From Cohnella baijiui (GTDB lineage Bacteria > Bacillota > Bacilli > Paenibacillales > Paenibacillaceae): a stretch of 64,000 nt of DNA. The notes below the pieces were generated by a model. The model searched no databases. It was not told the DNA's origin and saw only the letters and a program-made list of their open reading frames with translations. Every line of letters starts with the position of its first letter. The first letter of the stretch is position 1. The DNA lies in NCBI RefSeq assembly GCF_020731285.1, contig NZ_JAJFOW010000002.1:248001-312000 (forward strand), written 5' to 3'. The position numbers were made by a program, and so were the translations under genes. Of this stretch, positions 1 through 8,031 are shown one piece after another.

Positions 1-393
1 GTCGAACAGGACATACTGCGGAACGATCGTCACCTGGTTCGGCAGCATCAAGGTCAGAAGCACAATCGAGAACCAGAAGTTGCGAAGCGGAAAGTTCATT
101 CTGGCGAAGCCAAAAGCGACTAGACTGCAGGACACGACGGACACCGCCACAAGCGTTGCCGACAGCGCCAGCGTATTTCCGAAAAACACGCCAAATGAAT
201 AATGGGTAATGGCATTCCAGCCTTCGGTAAAGTTCTTCAACGTCGGGCGAAGCGGAATCAGGTTCGCCGACGACATCTCTTCGATCGGTTTAAACACCGC
301 TCCGAACCACCAAAGCACTGGATACATCATAGCCGCGCTGATGACCGCGAGCAAGAGGTGAGAACCGATTGCGCTCCTTTTTGCGACTTTCAT
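1..393 (-). CDS. Carbohydrate ABC transporter permease, MalG type (3' end beyond window)
   Basis: Inner-membrane permease subunit of a sugar importer. It reads without a stop from an ATG at 393 to the left edge (131 codons). The N-terminus has one hydrophobic segment (about residues 8-28), then the typical FKPIEEM and LRPTLKNF region, a second segment, and the start of the third (LMLPNQVTIVPQYVLF), all characteristic of MalG/AraQ-type permeases. It starts 4 bp after the stop of the MalF-type permease, so the pair is translationally linked. No binding protein of this set lies inside the window; it may lie further left. Partial because of the window edge, not because of a mutation. Confidence 0.93.
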   Translation of the reverse strand, partial: MKVAKRSAIGSHLLLAVISAAMMYPVLWWFGAVFKPIEEMSSANLIPLRPTLKNFTEGWNAITHYSFGVFFGNTLALSATLVAVSVVSCSLVAFGFARMNFPLRNFWFSIVLLTLMLPNQVTIVPQYVLFD

Positions 394-397
394 GCGA

Positions 398-1291
398 TCA
401 CCTTCCATCCGTCTCGTAGTGGACCCATGCCTTGGCTGTCGCGAAGATGAGCGCAGTCACCGCGGCGATGATCGCCAGCAAAATCCAAGCCAAAGCCGAT
501 GCATACCCCATCTGGAAGTGGGCAAAAGCTTTATCGAACAGCAGCAGCGCATACATATACGTGCTTTCCACCGGACCGCCCTTGGTAATAATGAAGGCTT
601 GCGTGAACATCTGAAACGAGCCGATCGTCTGAAGCACCAGGTTGAACAGGATGATCGGCGACAGCAGGGGTAGCGTAACCTGGAAAAAAGTCCGAAGCTT
701 GCCGGCGCCGTCGACGGCGGCAGCCTCGTAGAATTCTCCGGGAATCTGTTTGAGTCCGGCCAGAAAAATAACCATCGAGGAACCGAATTGCCAGACCGCC
801 AGCACGATTAAAGTACCGAGCGCCGTTTCCGGCATCCCGATCCAGTTCTTGCCCTCGATATGCAAGTAGGACAACAACTGGTTCACCAGCCCGTGCACGC
901 CGAACACGTTGTTCCAGAGGATCGCCACCGCCACGCTTGCCCCGATCAGCGAAGGGAAATAAATGACGGTGCGATAAAAATGCATGCCTTTGAGCTTCCT
1001 GTTTAATACGATGGCGATGAGGAGCGCCGTCGCCAGCTTCAGAGGCACGGAGAGGAACACGAAAAGAGTCGTTGCTTTGAGCGAATGGACGAACGAAGTG
1101 TCTTCCGTGAAAATTTGCCGATAATTTCGAAGGCCGATCCACTGCGCCGGTTCCAGCAGGGAATAATTCGTAAACGAAAAGTAGACGGATTGCATCATCG
1201 GCCAAACGGTCAGTAAAAGAAATCCCGCCAGCCAGGGTGCGATATACAGATACCCCGCCATCGAGAGGTCGTGTTTATTCCTTCGCCTCAT
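398..1291 (-). CDS. Carbohydrate ABC transporter permease, MalF/UgpA type
   Basis: 297-residue integral membrane subunit of a sugar importer. Six transmembrane stretches are visible, beginning at IAPWLAGFLLLTVWP. The cytoplasmic EAA loop is present as YEAAAVDGAGKLRTFFQVTL, the contact site for the ATPase. The ATG at 1291 follows a GGAGG 10 bp upstream. It sits between the 646-residue protein and the partial MalG-type permease. The substrate cannot be read from the sequence; the neighbouring dehydrogenase suggests a sugar or sugar acid that is oxidised after import (inference). Confidence 0.93.
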   Translation of the reverse strand: MRRRNKHDLSMAGYLYIAPWLAGFLLLTVWPMMQSVYFSFTNYSLLEPAQWIGLRNYRQIFTEDTSFVHSLKATTLFVFLSVPLKLATALLIAIVLNRKLKGMHFYRTVIYFPSLIGASVAVAILWNNVFGVHGLVNQLLSYLHIEGKNWIGMPETALGTLIVLAVWQFGSSMVIFLAGLKQIPGEFYEAAAVDGAGKLRTFFQVTLPLLSPIILFNLVLQTIGSFQMFTQAFIITKGGPVESTYMYALLLFDKAFAHFQMGYASALAWILLAIIAAVTALIFATAKAWVHYETDGR

Positions 1292-1313
1292 GGCCGCTGC
1301 GCCTCCTTGTGCA

Positions 1314-3254
1314 TCAGGTAATCGTTCTCGATTGAATCAACGGAGCGGCATCTCGCCGGCTCCACGGCGTGGCGTACGAAGGAGGATTGACGTAGCGCTC
1401 CATCGTCAACACCATCCTCGCGCCGGCTGCCCGTCCGAGTTGGACCAGCAGCCATTTATCTGCGAGTTGGACGGAAACGGCGGGTTCGCCGCACTCGTCC
1501 AGCGCTTCCGCTTTCGTGAAACGGTGCTCACCGAAACCTCCTGCCTGAATGACGACTTCCTTCTCTTCGGCATCGTCCGTATTGATCAGCGTCAATGTCA
1601 CGGAATCGTCCGAGATCCGCTCCACCAGCGCGCTGACCTTGAAGGGCAATCCCGGTCTTCCGGCTGCTGCATCGTAATACCGAACCCTTGCGTGCTGGAG
1701 GCCTCCGTGGGAAATATGCATGGGCGCGCCCAGCGTCAACTGCAGCAAGCCTTCCGGGTAGACCGGGCACATTTCCTGCCACTTGTGAATGCTTGACAAC
1801 TCCTGCAGATTGTACCCGTCCGAGACCCAACCTTCCGGATCTCCTTCCGGCGACCTCATTTTATCCAGCTGCCTCTGGACGAGCGCAAGGTTGGCTTTCA
1901 GGATTTTCTCCGGATAGGTCGGATCGTTGCCGCGAATGTATTCGAACCATGGAACGGTATTGGCGATATAGTGTTTCGTTTCTTTGCCGGTATGCGGGTT
2001 GCGGCCGGATACGATCGGGATCTCGATTTCCTTGTAGAATTCGGCGACGTCCAGCCGATCGTAGCGGGCGAGATCTTGCGGGTCCATGGATACGGTCCAG
2101 AGGTAAATCGGATAAGCGGGATTCGCCGGCTTGTAGTCCGTCCAACCGCTGTCCAGATGTTTGTGCGGCACAAGCCATCTGCCGTCCGAGGATTTTCGAA
2201 GCTCCCAATTCAGATCCAACTGACGCCTGGCGACGTCAAGCCATCCCCGATCTCCAGTCAAGAGCACGGCGTTCATGGACGCGTTGGTCAACGGCTCCAC
2301 GATCGTAAACAGACCGTGCGACCAGCGCCAACCGTAGTAGCCGCCCCACCATTTGCCCTCGTTATACTCGCCGATGACGCCGGACAAGCCTACGTTATCC
2401 GGCATGATGCCACCGTTGGCCTCCGCCCTTTTCTTCCATGCGCCAACATATTCGACAACCCACCGGATCAGCTCTTCGTCTCCGCTGTGCATGTACGCGT
2501 GCGCGATCAGGCTGGTCGCGTTGAGATTCAACGGAACGTCCCCTTTTGCCATCCGGTCGTTCATTTTTCGAATAATATCTCTGAACACGTCATCGTCCGA
2601 CCAAGGGCATTTGCCGCTCGCGATGTCGACGCCGGTCAAATCTTCGAAGGGAGGTAAATAATCGTCCAGGATGCCACGGTGGGTGATCCAATCCTCCTCC
2701 GTCATGACGAATCGGGGACCGCGGCTGCCGTTTATCGGTGAACGAATCAGCTTCTTCTCCCGGTCATAATTTTGCGCTTCCGGATCTTCTCCCGTGTACA
2801 TTTGCGCGAAGCGACGCGCCCTTTGCCTGTCTTTCAAACTCTCCGGATCCGCCAGGCCGAGAAAATAGAAGAACAGACAGCCTTCTCCGTGATGCATCCA
2901 ATCGTAATACCCGTCGAATTCGCGATAAATCTGCCCGTACTCCGTCCATTGCCACGTAATCCCGTCGAACACTTTACGGGCATGCTCATACAAGGCGGAA
3001 TGGCCGCCCAGGATGTACAGAAGCGCAAGATTCATGAAACCCTCGTAGGGGTCGTCCGAGCCGTCCATGCCTGGCCAGACGCTCCTCCATAACAGGGTTC
3101 CGTCCGGCTGGACGTATCGCTCGACGAACGCCTCGGCAGCGTTATTGAGATCATCCATCAACTGCTGCTGCAATACCGCCCATTCGGGCGGACGACAGGG
3201 ACGATCGACCCGCAGGCTGACCATCGGTTGATGTTCGGCTTGTTTGGCTTGCAT
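1314..3254 (-). CDS. Large cytoplasmic protein of unknown function, helical-barrel-like
   Basis: 646 residues with no signal peptide and no membrane segment. I do not recognise the family with certainty. The sequence is rich in Trp/Tyr/His and alternates amphipathic helices with aromatic loops (YYDWMHHGEGCLFFYF, KWWGGYYGWRWSHGLF), which recalls alpha/alpha six-hairpin barrels as in many glycosidases, epimerases and linalool-dehydratase-like proteins. The last 150 residues look like a beta-sandwich. It starts 1 bp after the dehydrogenase stop with GGAGG upstream and is followed 22 bp later by two sugar permeases. The context suggests processing of the imported sugar; a catalytic role is an inference. 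Confidence 0.75.
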   Translation of the reverse strand: MQAKQAEHQPMVSLRVDRPCRPPEWAVLQQQLMDDLNNAAEAFVERYVQPDGTLLWRSVWPGMDGSDDPYEGFMNLALLYILGGHSALYEHARKVFDGITWQWTEYGQIYREFDGYYDWMHHGEGCLFFYFLGLADPESLKDRQRARRFAQMYTGEDPEAQNYDREKKLIRSPINGSRGPRFVMTEEDWITHRGILDDYLPPFEDLTGVDIASGKCPWSDDDVFRDIIRKMNDRMAKGDVPLNLNATSLIAHAYMHSGDEELIRWVVEYVGAWKKRAEANGGIMPDNVGLSGVIGEYNEGKWWGGYYGWRWSHGLFTIVEPLTNASMNAVLLTGDRGWLDVARRQLDLNWELRKSSDGRWLVPHKHLDSGWTDYKPANPAYPIYLWTVSMDPQDLARYDRLDVAEFYKEIEIPIVSGRNPHTGKETKHYIANTVPWFEYIRGNDPTYPEKILKANLALVQRQLDKMRSPEGDPEGWVSDGYNLQELSSIHKWQEMCPVYPEGLLQLTLGAPMHISHGGLQHARVRYYDAAAGRPGLPFKVSALVERISDDSVTLTLINTDDAEEKEVVIQAGGFGEHRFTKAEALDECGEPAVSVQLADKWLLVQLGRAAGARMVLTMERYVNPPSYATPWSRRDAAPLIQSRTIT

Positions 3255-3255
3255 A

Positions 3256-4290
3256 TTATCCCTCCTCCGGATCTCCGACGCAGTCGAGCAAAATCTTCAT
3301 GACGCCCGCCCCGGATTCCATTTGCCGGAACCCGTCTTGCAGACGCTCCAACGGATAGACATCGCTGATCAGCCGCTCCAGCGGCAGATCGCCGGAGGAC
3401 GCGAGCGCGATCGCCTCTTCGAAATCTTCTTTTTCGTACACGCGCGCCCCGAGCATCTTCAACTCCCGCCAGAAAAACCGATGAAGATCTACCGGAGGCG
3501 GATCGTTGAAAATACCGACCACCACGATTCTTCCGCGCGTTCGGGGAAGCTGTGTCATCAAACGCGCACCCGCGGAGGAGGAAGTCACTTCGAATACGAC
3601 ATCGCAACCGGCCCCTCCCGTCATTCGCTCGACATATTCGACGATATCCTGTTTTTGCGGATTGATCGCCTCGATTCCAAGCTTCGAAAGCAGCTCGATC
3701 CGATATGGATTTATCTCGGAGACAATTACATTCGCTCCATACGCCTTGGCGACAAGCGCGATCAATGTTCCGATTGGCCCACCTCCCAAAACCACCGCCC
3801 ATTCGCCGCTTTGGATTTCTCCAATACGAACGTCGTGACAGGCGACCGCCAACGGTTCGATAAGCGCGCCCAGCTTCAAAGACAGCGAATCGGGGATCGG
3901 CAATACGGCATGGGCGGGTACGGTCCAATACGATTGAAACGCCCCCGGCGTCTCGATGCCGATGAATTTCAAACGCTGGCAGATATGCCCATGCCCTGCA
4001 AGGCAGGCCGGACATTCCCCGCAGGAGATCAAGGGCATGACAACTACCCGATCCCCCCCGGCCACATGGGTAACGTCCGTACCGACGGATCGGACTACAC
4101 CCGACATTTCGTGTCCCATTACATGCGGCAATACGATGCGATGATCCATTCGACCGTGATAAAGATGCAAATCCGTTCCACAGATCCCCGCATAAGCGAC
4201 TGCAATCTGAACCTCGTCCGACGCAGGAGGGACGGGGGTGCATTCCTTGATCCGTATGGCACTATTCCCTTCATAAATAGCTGCTTTCAC
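3256..4290 (-). CDS. Zn-dependent medium-chain alcohol/polyol dehydrogenase
   Basis: 344-residue NAD(P)-dependent oxidoreductase of the medium-chain MDR family (sorbitol/threonine/galactitol dehydrogenase-like). Visible marks are the catalytic-zinc GHEMSG motif, the four-Cys structural zinc lobe CGECPACLAGHGHIC, and the Rossmann motif VVLGGGPIGTL. The GTG start at 4290 follows AAGGAG by 9 bp. It is the first gene of the operon with the 646-residue protein and two sugar permeases. Oxidation of a sugar, polyol or sugar lactone precursor is likely, but the substrate is not determined by sequence. A role as a pentose dehydrogenase feeding the xylonate branch near 46-51 kb is conceivable but only a guess. 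Confidence 0.93.
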   Translation of the reverse strand: MKAAIYEGNSAIRIKECTPVPPASDEVQIAVAYAGICGTDLHLYHGRMDHRIVLPHVMGHEMSGVVRSVGTDVTHVAGGDRVVVMPLISCGECPACLAGHGHICQRLKFIGIETPGAFQSYWTVPAHAVLPIPDSLSLKLGALIEPLAVACHDVRIGEIQSGEWAVVLGGGPIGTLIALVAKAYGANVIVSEINPYRIELLSKLGIEAINPQKQDIVEYVERMTGGAGCDVVFEVTSSSAGARLMTQLPRTRGRIVVVGIFNDPPPVDLHRFFWRELKMLGARVYEKEDFEEAIALASSGDLPLERLISDVYPLERLQDGFRQMESGAGVMKILLDCVGDPEEG

Positions 4291-4390
4291 GCGTTTTCAC
4301 TCCTTGTACAACTCAATAAATCAAGTGTAAAGAACCAAATCCAAAATACCTAGTAGAGAGAATAATAAATCGTTTCAGATTTTATGGAAG

Positions 4391-4421
4391 TTAAAAAGAG
4401 ACGACCCTGTAAGGTCGTCTC
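4391..4421 (-). terminator. Rho-independent terminator after yesN-like gene
   Basis: A perfect 9-bp stem (GAGACGACC / GGTCGTCTC, 4398-4406 with 4413-4421) and 6-nt loop are followed on the minus strand by five T's. It lies 147 bp after the stop of the YesN-like regulator and ends that transcript. No convincing promoter was found between here and the dehydrogenase start at 4290. Confidence 0.85.
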
Positions 4422-4567
4422 GAGATAGATCCACATGTTATGATGTTCCATCTACGGGATAGGCGAATAAATCTGAATCAAATCCAATATTCAACCGTTT
4501 CCCCTCTGAAATCCGAATACAGAATCCAGGACCTGCTCGTTCTCAAGTCCGCGCCGGCCCCCGTTCG

Positions 4568-6190
4568 CTACTGCCGCGCGGCTTCCCGATAATCCTGCGG
4601 CGTCACGCCGGTCGCCTTCTTGAAGAAACGGGTAAACGATTGCGAGGCTTCGTACCCGACCAGCACGCCGATCTCCGAAACTTTCCGCTCCTCTTGCTTA
4701 AGCAGCGTCTTGGCCCGCTCGATGCGGGCCGCTTCGATATACTCGGACAAATTGAAGCCGCATTCTTGCTTGAAGAGACGCGATAAATACGACGGATTGA
4801 AATGGGTATAGCCGGCCAGACGAACAAGCGACAGGTCTTCCGCGAGATGCTCATCGATATAGGCGCGAACCTTCCCGATCGCTTCGGCCGCGCGGTTGCG
4901 CTCGCCGGTTCGCCTCAGCTCGAAGAGCCGGTCCGCCGTCGTCCGCAAAAACGCGAATGCCTCTGCCCACGAAGGATGCTCTTCCTGTCGCATAAACGCC
5001 GCGGTTCCCGGGACCTTGTCCTCCAGCTCCCAGCGGTTCACGTAAGACAACAGGACGAGCGCAATCGTGTAATACAGTTCCACAAGATGAGGCGCGCCAA
5101 GCTCCCGGTCCGGTGATGTCATTTCGTCGAACAGCTTGAAAAAATCATCGCGGCGCCCCGCATCCAATAAAGCGGTTAGCGCATCCGACTTTTCCCGCGG
5201 CGAGCGATCTTTGACGGTGCAGGAAGGCTCGCCCGATTCCAGCGGTACCGTCTGTACCAGCTGGGCGCCGTCGCCGATTCGCAGCTGCCGCTGCCTCCTG
5301 ATTTTTTCGTAGACCGAAGACAGCGTCTTCCATTCGCAAGCTCGGTCGCCCAGCGAAACGGCGACGGAGTAATCCAAATTCTCCGTGCACGCTTGCTGAA
5401 TCAACTCGAACTGCCCCTCTAAATAAGGGAGCGTCGGCGCCCGATCATCCGTTAGGGAATCGTCCTCCAGAGCGCGCCTGGGCTGGATTAGCCAGACGAG
5501 GTCCCCGAATCGATCGATCATGCCGAGGCTTCGGGTCTGAACGGACAGGAACGTCTCCGCCAACAACGTTACGGCGAGCGCGGCTTCCTGCCGATTGGCA
5601 TAGGAAGGCCTCTGAGAATCTTGGGACAGGTCGCCCAGCGCCACGAATACCGGCAGCGAGGGATCCAAAGGAATGCCCAGCTTCCGAAAATCTTCATCCA
5701 GGCTTTCCGGCATTCTCACTCCGTGCAGATGATGTTGAAAGTAGTTTCCTCGCGCCAATACTTCCAGCGTGTTCAGCTTTTCTTTCGATTGCTGGATGAG
5801 GTTGGCCATGCGTAAACTCTCGTCCAGCTCGGCGATGGCTTGCCTGACCGCCGAGATGACCTTCGGATAGCCTTCGCTCTTCAGCAAATAATGGACGCCA
5901 GGTGTCTGAATCGCTTGGTACACCGAGTCGAAGTCGCTGTATCCGGTCAAAAAAATGATCCGGCAGTGCGGCCAGTTCGTCTTGATCAGAGACAGCAGCC
6001 GCATCCCGTCGATGCCGGGCATGCGGAGATCGGACAAGACGATGTCCACGCGTGTCCGATGGAGCCAGGCCAGCGCTTCCCGGCCCGAATAGGCCTTGTA
6101 CAGGTCCAGTCCCAGGTCCTGTCCGGACAGCGTCTCGTACAAGCCGTCGGTAATCATCTCTTCGTCGTCGACGATCAACAATCGATACAT
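4568..6190 (-). CDS. YesN-type response regulator, receiver plus AraC DNA-binding domain
   Basis: 540-residue cytoplasmic regulator. The N-terminal receiver starts MYRLLIVDDEE, with phospho-acceptor Asp54 in VLSDLRMPG. A long middle linker of about 280 residues is typical of YesN relatives. The C-terminal AraC/XylS pair of helix-turn-helix motifs contains YLSRLFKQECGFNLSEYI and QSFTRFFKKATGVTPQDYR. The ATG at 6190 is chosen because AAGGGG lies 6 bp upstream; an in-frame ATG at 6208 is possible. It overlaps the kinase gene by 16 bp. It probably activates the importer and binding-protein promoters at 15.3 and 9.8 kb (inference from their shared motif). Confidence 0.95.
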   Translation of the reverse strand: MYRLLIVDDEEMITDGLYETLSGQDLGLDLYKAYSGREALAWLHRTRVDIVLSDLRMPGIDGMRLLSLIKTNWPHCRIIFLTGYSDFDSVYQAIQTPGVHYLLKSEGYPKVISAVRQAIAELDESLRMANLIQQSKEKLNTLEVLARGNYFQHHLHGVRMPESLDEDFRKLGIPLDPSLPVFVALGDLSQDSQRPSYANRQEAALAVTLLAETFLSVQTRSLGMIDRFGDLVWLIQPRRALEDDSLTDDRAPTLPYLEGQFELIQQACTENLDYSVAVSLGDRACEWKTLSSVYEKIRRQRQLRIGDGAQLVQTVPLESGEPSCTVKDRSPREKSDALTALLDAGRRDDFFKLFDEMTSPDRELGAPHLVELYYTIALVLLSYVNRWELEDKVPGTAAFMRQEEHPSWAEAFAFLRTTADRLFELRRTGERNRAAEAIGKVRAYIDEHLAEDLSLVRLAGYTHFNPSYLSRLFKQECGFNLSEYIEAARIERAKTLLKQEERKVSEIGVLVGYEASQSFTRFFKKATGVTPQDYREAARQ

Positions 6191-7938
6191 CGGTTCGCCC
6201 CTTCCCATTGGAAATGAAGAGTTACGCGTAGCCCGCCTAATGGGCTTCGGTCTACCCTAATCCCGCTGTTCTCGCCGAATGTAATGTTCAAACGGCGATG
6301 GATATTGACCATTCCCGTCGTCTCCGCGAGCGCGTCCCTGTCCGACAGCGCCAGGGACAGTGCATTCAGTTTCTCGTCCGTCAGTTGATCGCCGTTGTCT
6401 TCGATTACGATATCAAACTGATCGTCCGCGCTTTCAAAGCGGACGACGATCAGACCGTTTTCTTCAATGCGTTCCAGGCTGTGCTCGAACGCGTTCTCGA
6501 TGATCGGCTGGACGATCAGCCTGGGCACGCGAAGGTGTTCGTACTTCGCCGGGAGCTCCTCGAACCGCGCTTTGACGCGCCTGGAAAACCGCAGCACCTG
6601 AATATCCGTATACGTGCGTGCATGCTGAATTTCCTGCCCCAGCGAAATCATGTCCGAGGCGTTGCGCGTGACGAACTGAAAATACTCGCCCAGTTGAATT
6701 GTAAATTGTTCAACCCGCTCCATATCCCCCGTTTTGGCCATCGTGTTCAGAATAAAAAAGCTGTTAAACAGAAAATGCGGATTGATCTGCGATTGAAGCT
6801 GCTTCAGTTCGGCGCGCTGGGTCATGATTTTTTGTTTGTACGCTTGGTCGATCAACGACCGAAGGTTTGCGACCATCTGGTTGAAACGGCTGTACAAATA
6901 GCCGAATTCGTCCTTGGACGCGTGCGTGATGACTTGATCCAGATCTCCGTTCTCCACGCGCCGGAAGCTCTTCACGAGCCTTAGCAGAGGCTTGTGAATG
7001 AACTTGTATGTCGAGACGGCGTACAACGCGACGATCACCAGCGCCGCCGCCGCGAACAACCATGCCCACGTGTAGAACTTGTCCATCGGCTTGCGGATGA
7101 CATCGGACGGAATAAATCGGTAAATGGCCAAATCAAGCTTGTCGGATGCGGCGTGGACCGTATAATACGCATGGCCCCCGATCTCCTGGGATTCCCCGTA
7201 ATCGGCCTCCGGGCTTGCGTGCTGCTCTGCGAAAGCGGACGCCTCCTGCAGAAAGCGCTCGACAGCTCCGCTTGCGAGCTTGATTTCATGATGCGGCGAG
7301 ACAAACAAGGTGCCGCTGCCCGCATACGTATTGAACTGGGCGAGCGATTCTCTCAGCTTCTGCTGGTCCAATTCGATCTCGACGACGAAGAGCGGCTGTC
7401 CCCCTGGGGTTCCGCTCTGCTTGGCCGCGCTTAGGAACAGCCCGTTTCGCCATTCGACGATTCGAGAGCCGCGGCGGCCGTAGACGGACCAAATGTCGGC
7501 ATACCTCTTCTCGTCGAGCGAACGAACGCCGTCGACGGACGAAACCGCCCGGCCGATCGGGCGGATGTAGACGCTGACTTCTTTGATGTACATGCTGCTG
7601 TTCTGGATCAGATAGAGCCGATTTCGAAGCGAGTTGATCTTGTCGGTCCGCTCGATCGTCCCCATCCGATCCCACAGCAGCGTCAACGCGTTCAGACCAT
7701 CATCCTCCAGCAGGCCGAATTGGAGCAGCTTGATCCTTTCCACCTCGTTTTCGAGGAGGGTCAGGTAAAACGAGGTTTGGGAAAGCGCCGTCTTGCCGAT
7801 ATCCGCCTTGGCCGTCTGTACGGACCACTGGTACAAATAAAGCCCGAGAAGGAGAAGCGGCATGAGGATCAGCAGAAACGTCAGGATCAATCGGAGAAAA
7901 AGGGTGTTGCGAATCGAAAACATCGGCGTATTGAACAC
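6175..7938 (-). CDS. YesM-type sensor histidine kinase
   Basis: 587-residue membrane kinase. There is an N-terminal transmembrane helix (LILTFLLILMPLLLLGLYLY), an extracellular sensor domain of about 240 residues, and a second helix near residue 290 (WAWLFAAAALVIVALYAV). These are followed by HAMP, the His_kinase dimerisation motif INPHFLFNSFFILNTMA containing the phosphorylated His, and a HATPase_c domain (VQPIIENAFEHSL, IVIEDNG). The GTG start at 7938 is supported by GGAGG 7 bp upstream. It pairs with the overlapping YesN gene and directly follows a binding-protein gene, which may present the ligand to it. Confidence 0.95.
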   Translation of the reverse strand: MFNTPMFSIRNTLFLRLILTFLLILMPLLLLGLYLYQWSVQTAKADIGKTALSQTSFYLTLLENEVERIKLLQFGLLEDDGLNALTLLWDRMGTIERTDKINSLRNRLYLIQNSSMYIKEVSVYIRPIGRAVSSVDGVRSLDEKRYADIWSVYGRRGSRIVEWRNGLFLSAAKQSGTPGGQPLFVVEIELDQQKLRESLAQFNTYAGSGTLFVSPHHEIKLASGAVERFLQEASAFAEQHASPEADYGESQEIGGHAYYTVHAASDKLDLAIYRFIPSDVIRKPMDKFYTWAWLFAAAALVIVALYAVSTYKFIHKPLLRLVKSFRRVENGDLDQVITHASKDEFGYLYSRFNQMVANLRSLIDQAYKQKIMTQRAELKQLQSQINPHFLFNSFFILNTMAKTGDMERVEQFTIQLGEYFQFVTRNASDMISLGQEIQHARTYTDIQVLRFSRRVKARFEELPAKYEHLRVPRLIVQPIIENAFEHSLERIEENGLIVVRFESADDQFDIVIEDNGDQLTDEKLNALSLALSDRDALAETTGMVNIHRRLNITFGENSGIRVDRSPLGGLRVTLHFQWEGANRCIDC

Positions 7939-7972
7939 GGCGCGCCTCCATGCTTTATCGTTCCTTTCGATC

Positions 7973-8031
7973 CTATCCTTTCACGCTTCCGGGCACAATC
8001 CCTTTCACGAAGTTCTTGCGCACGGATGCGA
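7973..8031 (-). pseudogene. Fossil C-terminus of a YtcP/MalG-type permease
   Basis: In the short gap between binding protein and kinase, the minus strand encodes IASVRKNFVKGIVPGSVKG followed by TAG (7973-7975). Paralogous permeases end in this way: the intact one at 13364 ends FVKGIMIGAVKG. The frame has no start codon, no ribosome site and no upstream permease sequence, since the binding-protein stop codon (8032-8034) abuts it directly. I read this as the last 20 codons of a permease gene deleted from between the two genes. Random origin of such a match is unlikely, but a search would settle it. Confidence 0.7.

Noticed and set aside
4303..4331. TTTACA / TACAAG promoter before the dehydrogenase gene
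   Set aside because: The -10 would overlap the ribosome site, leaving no leader for translation.
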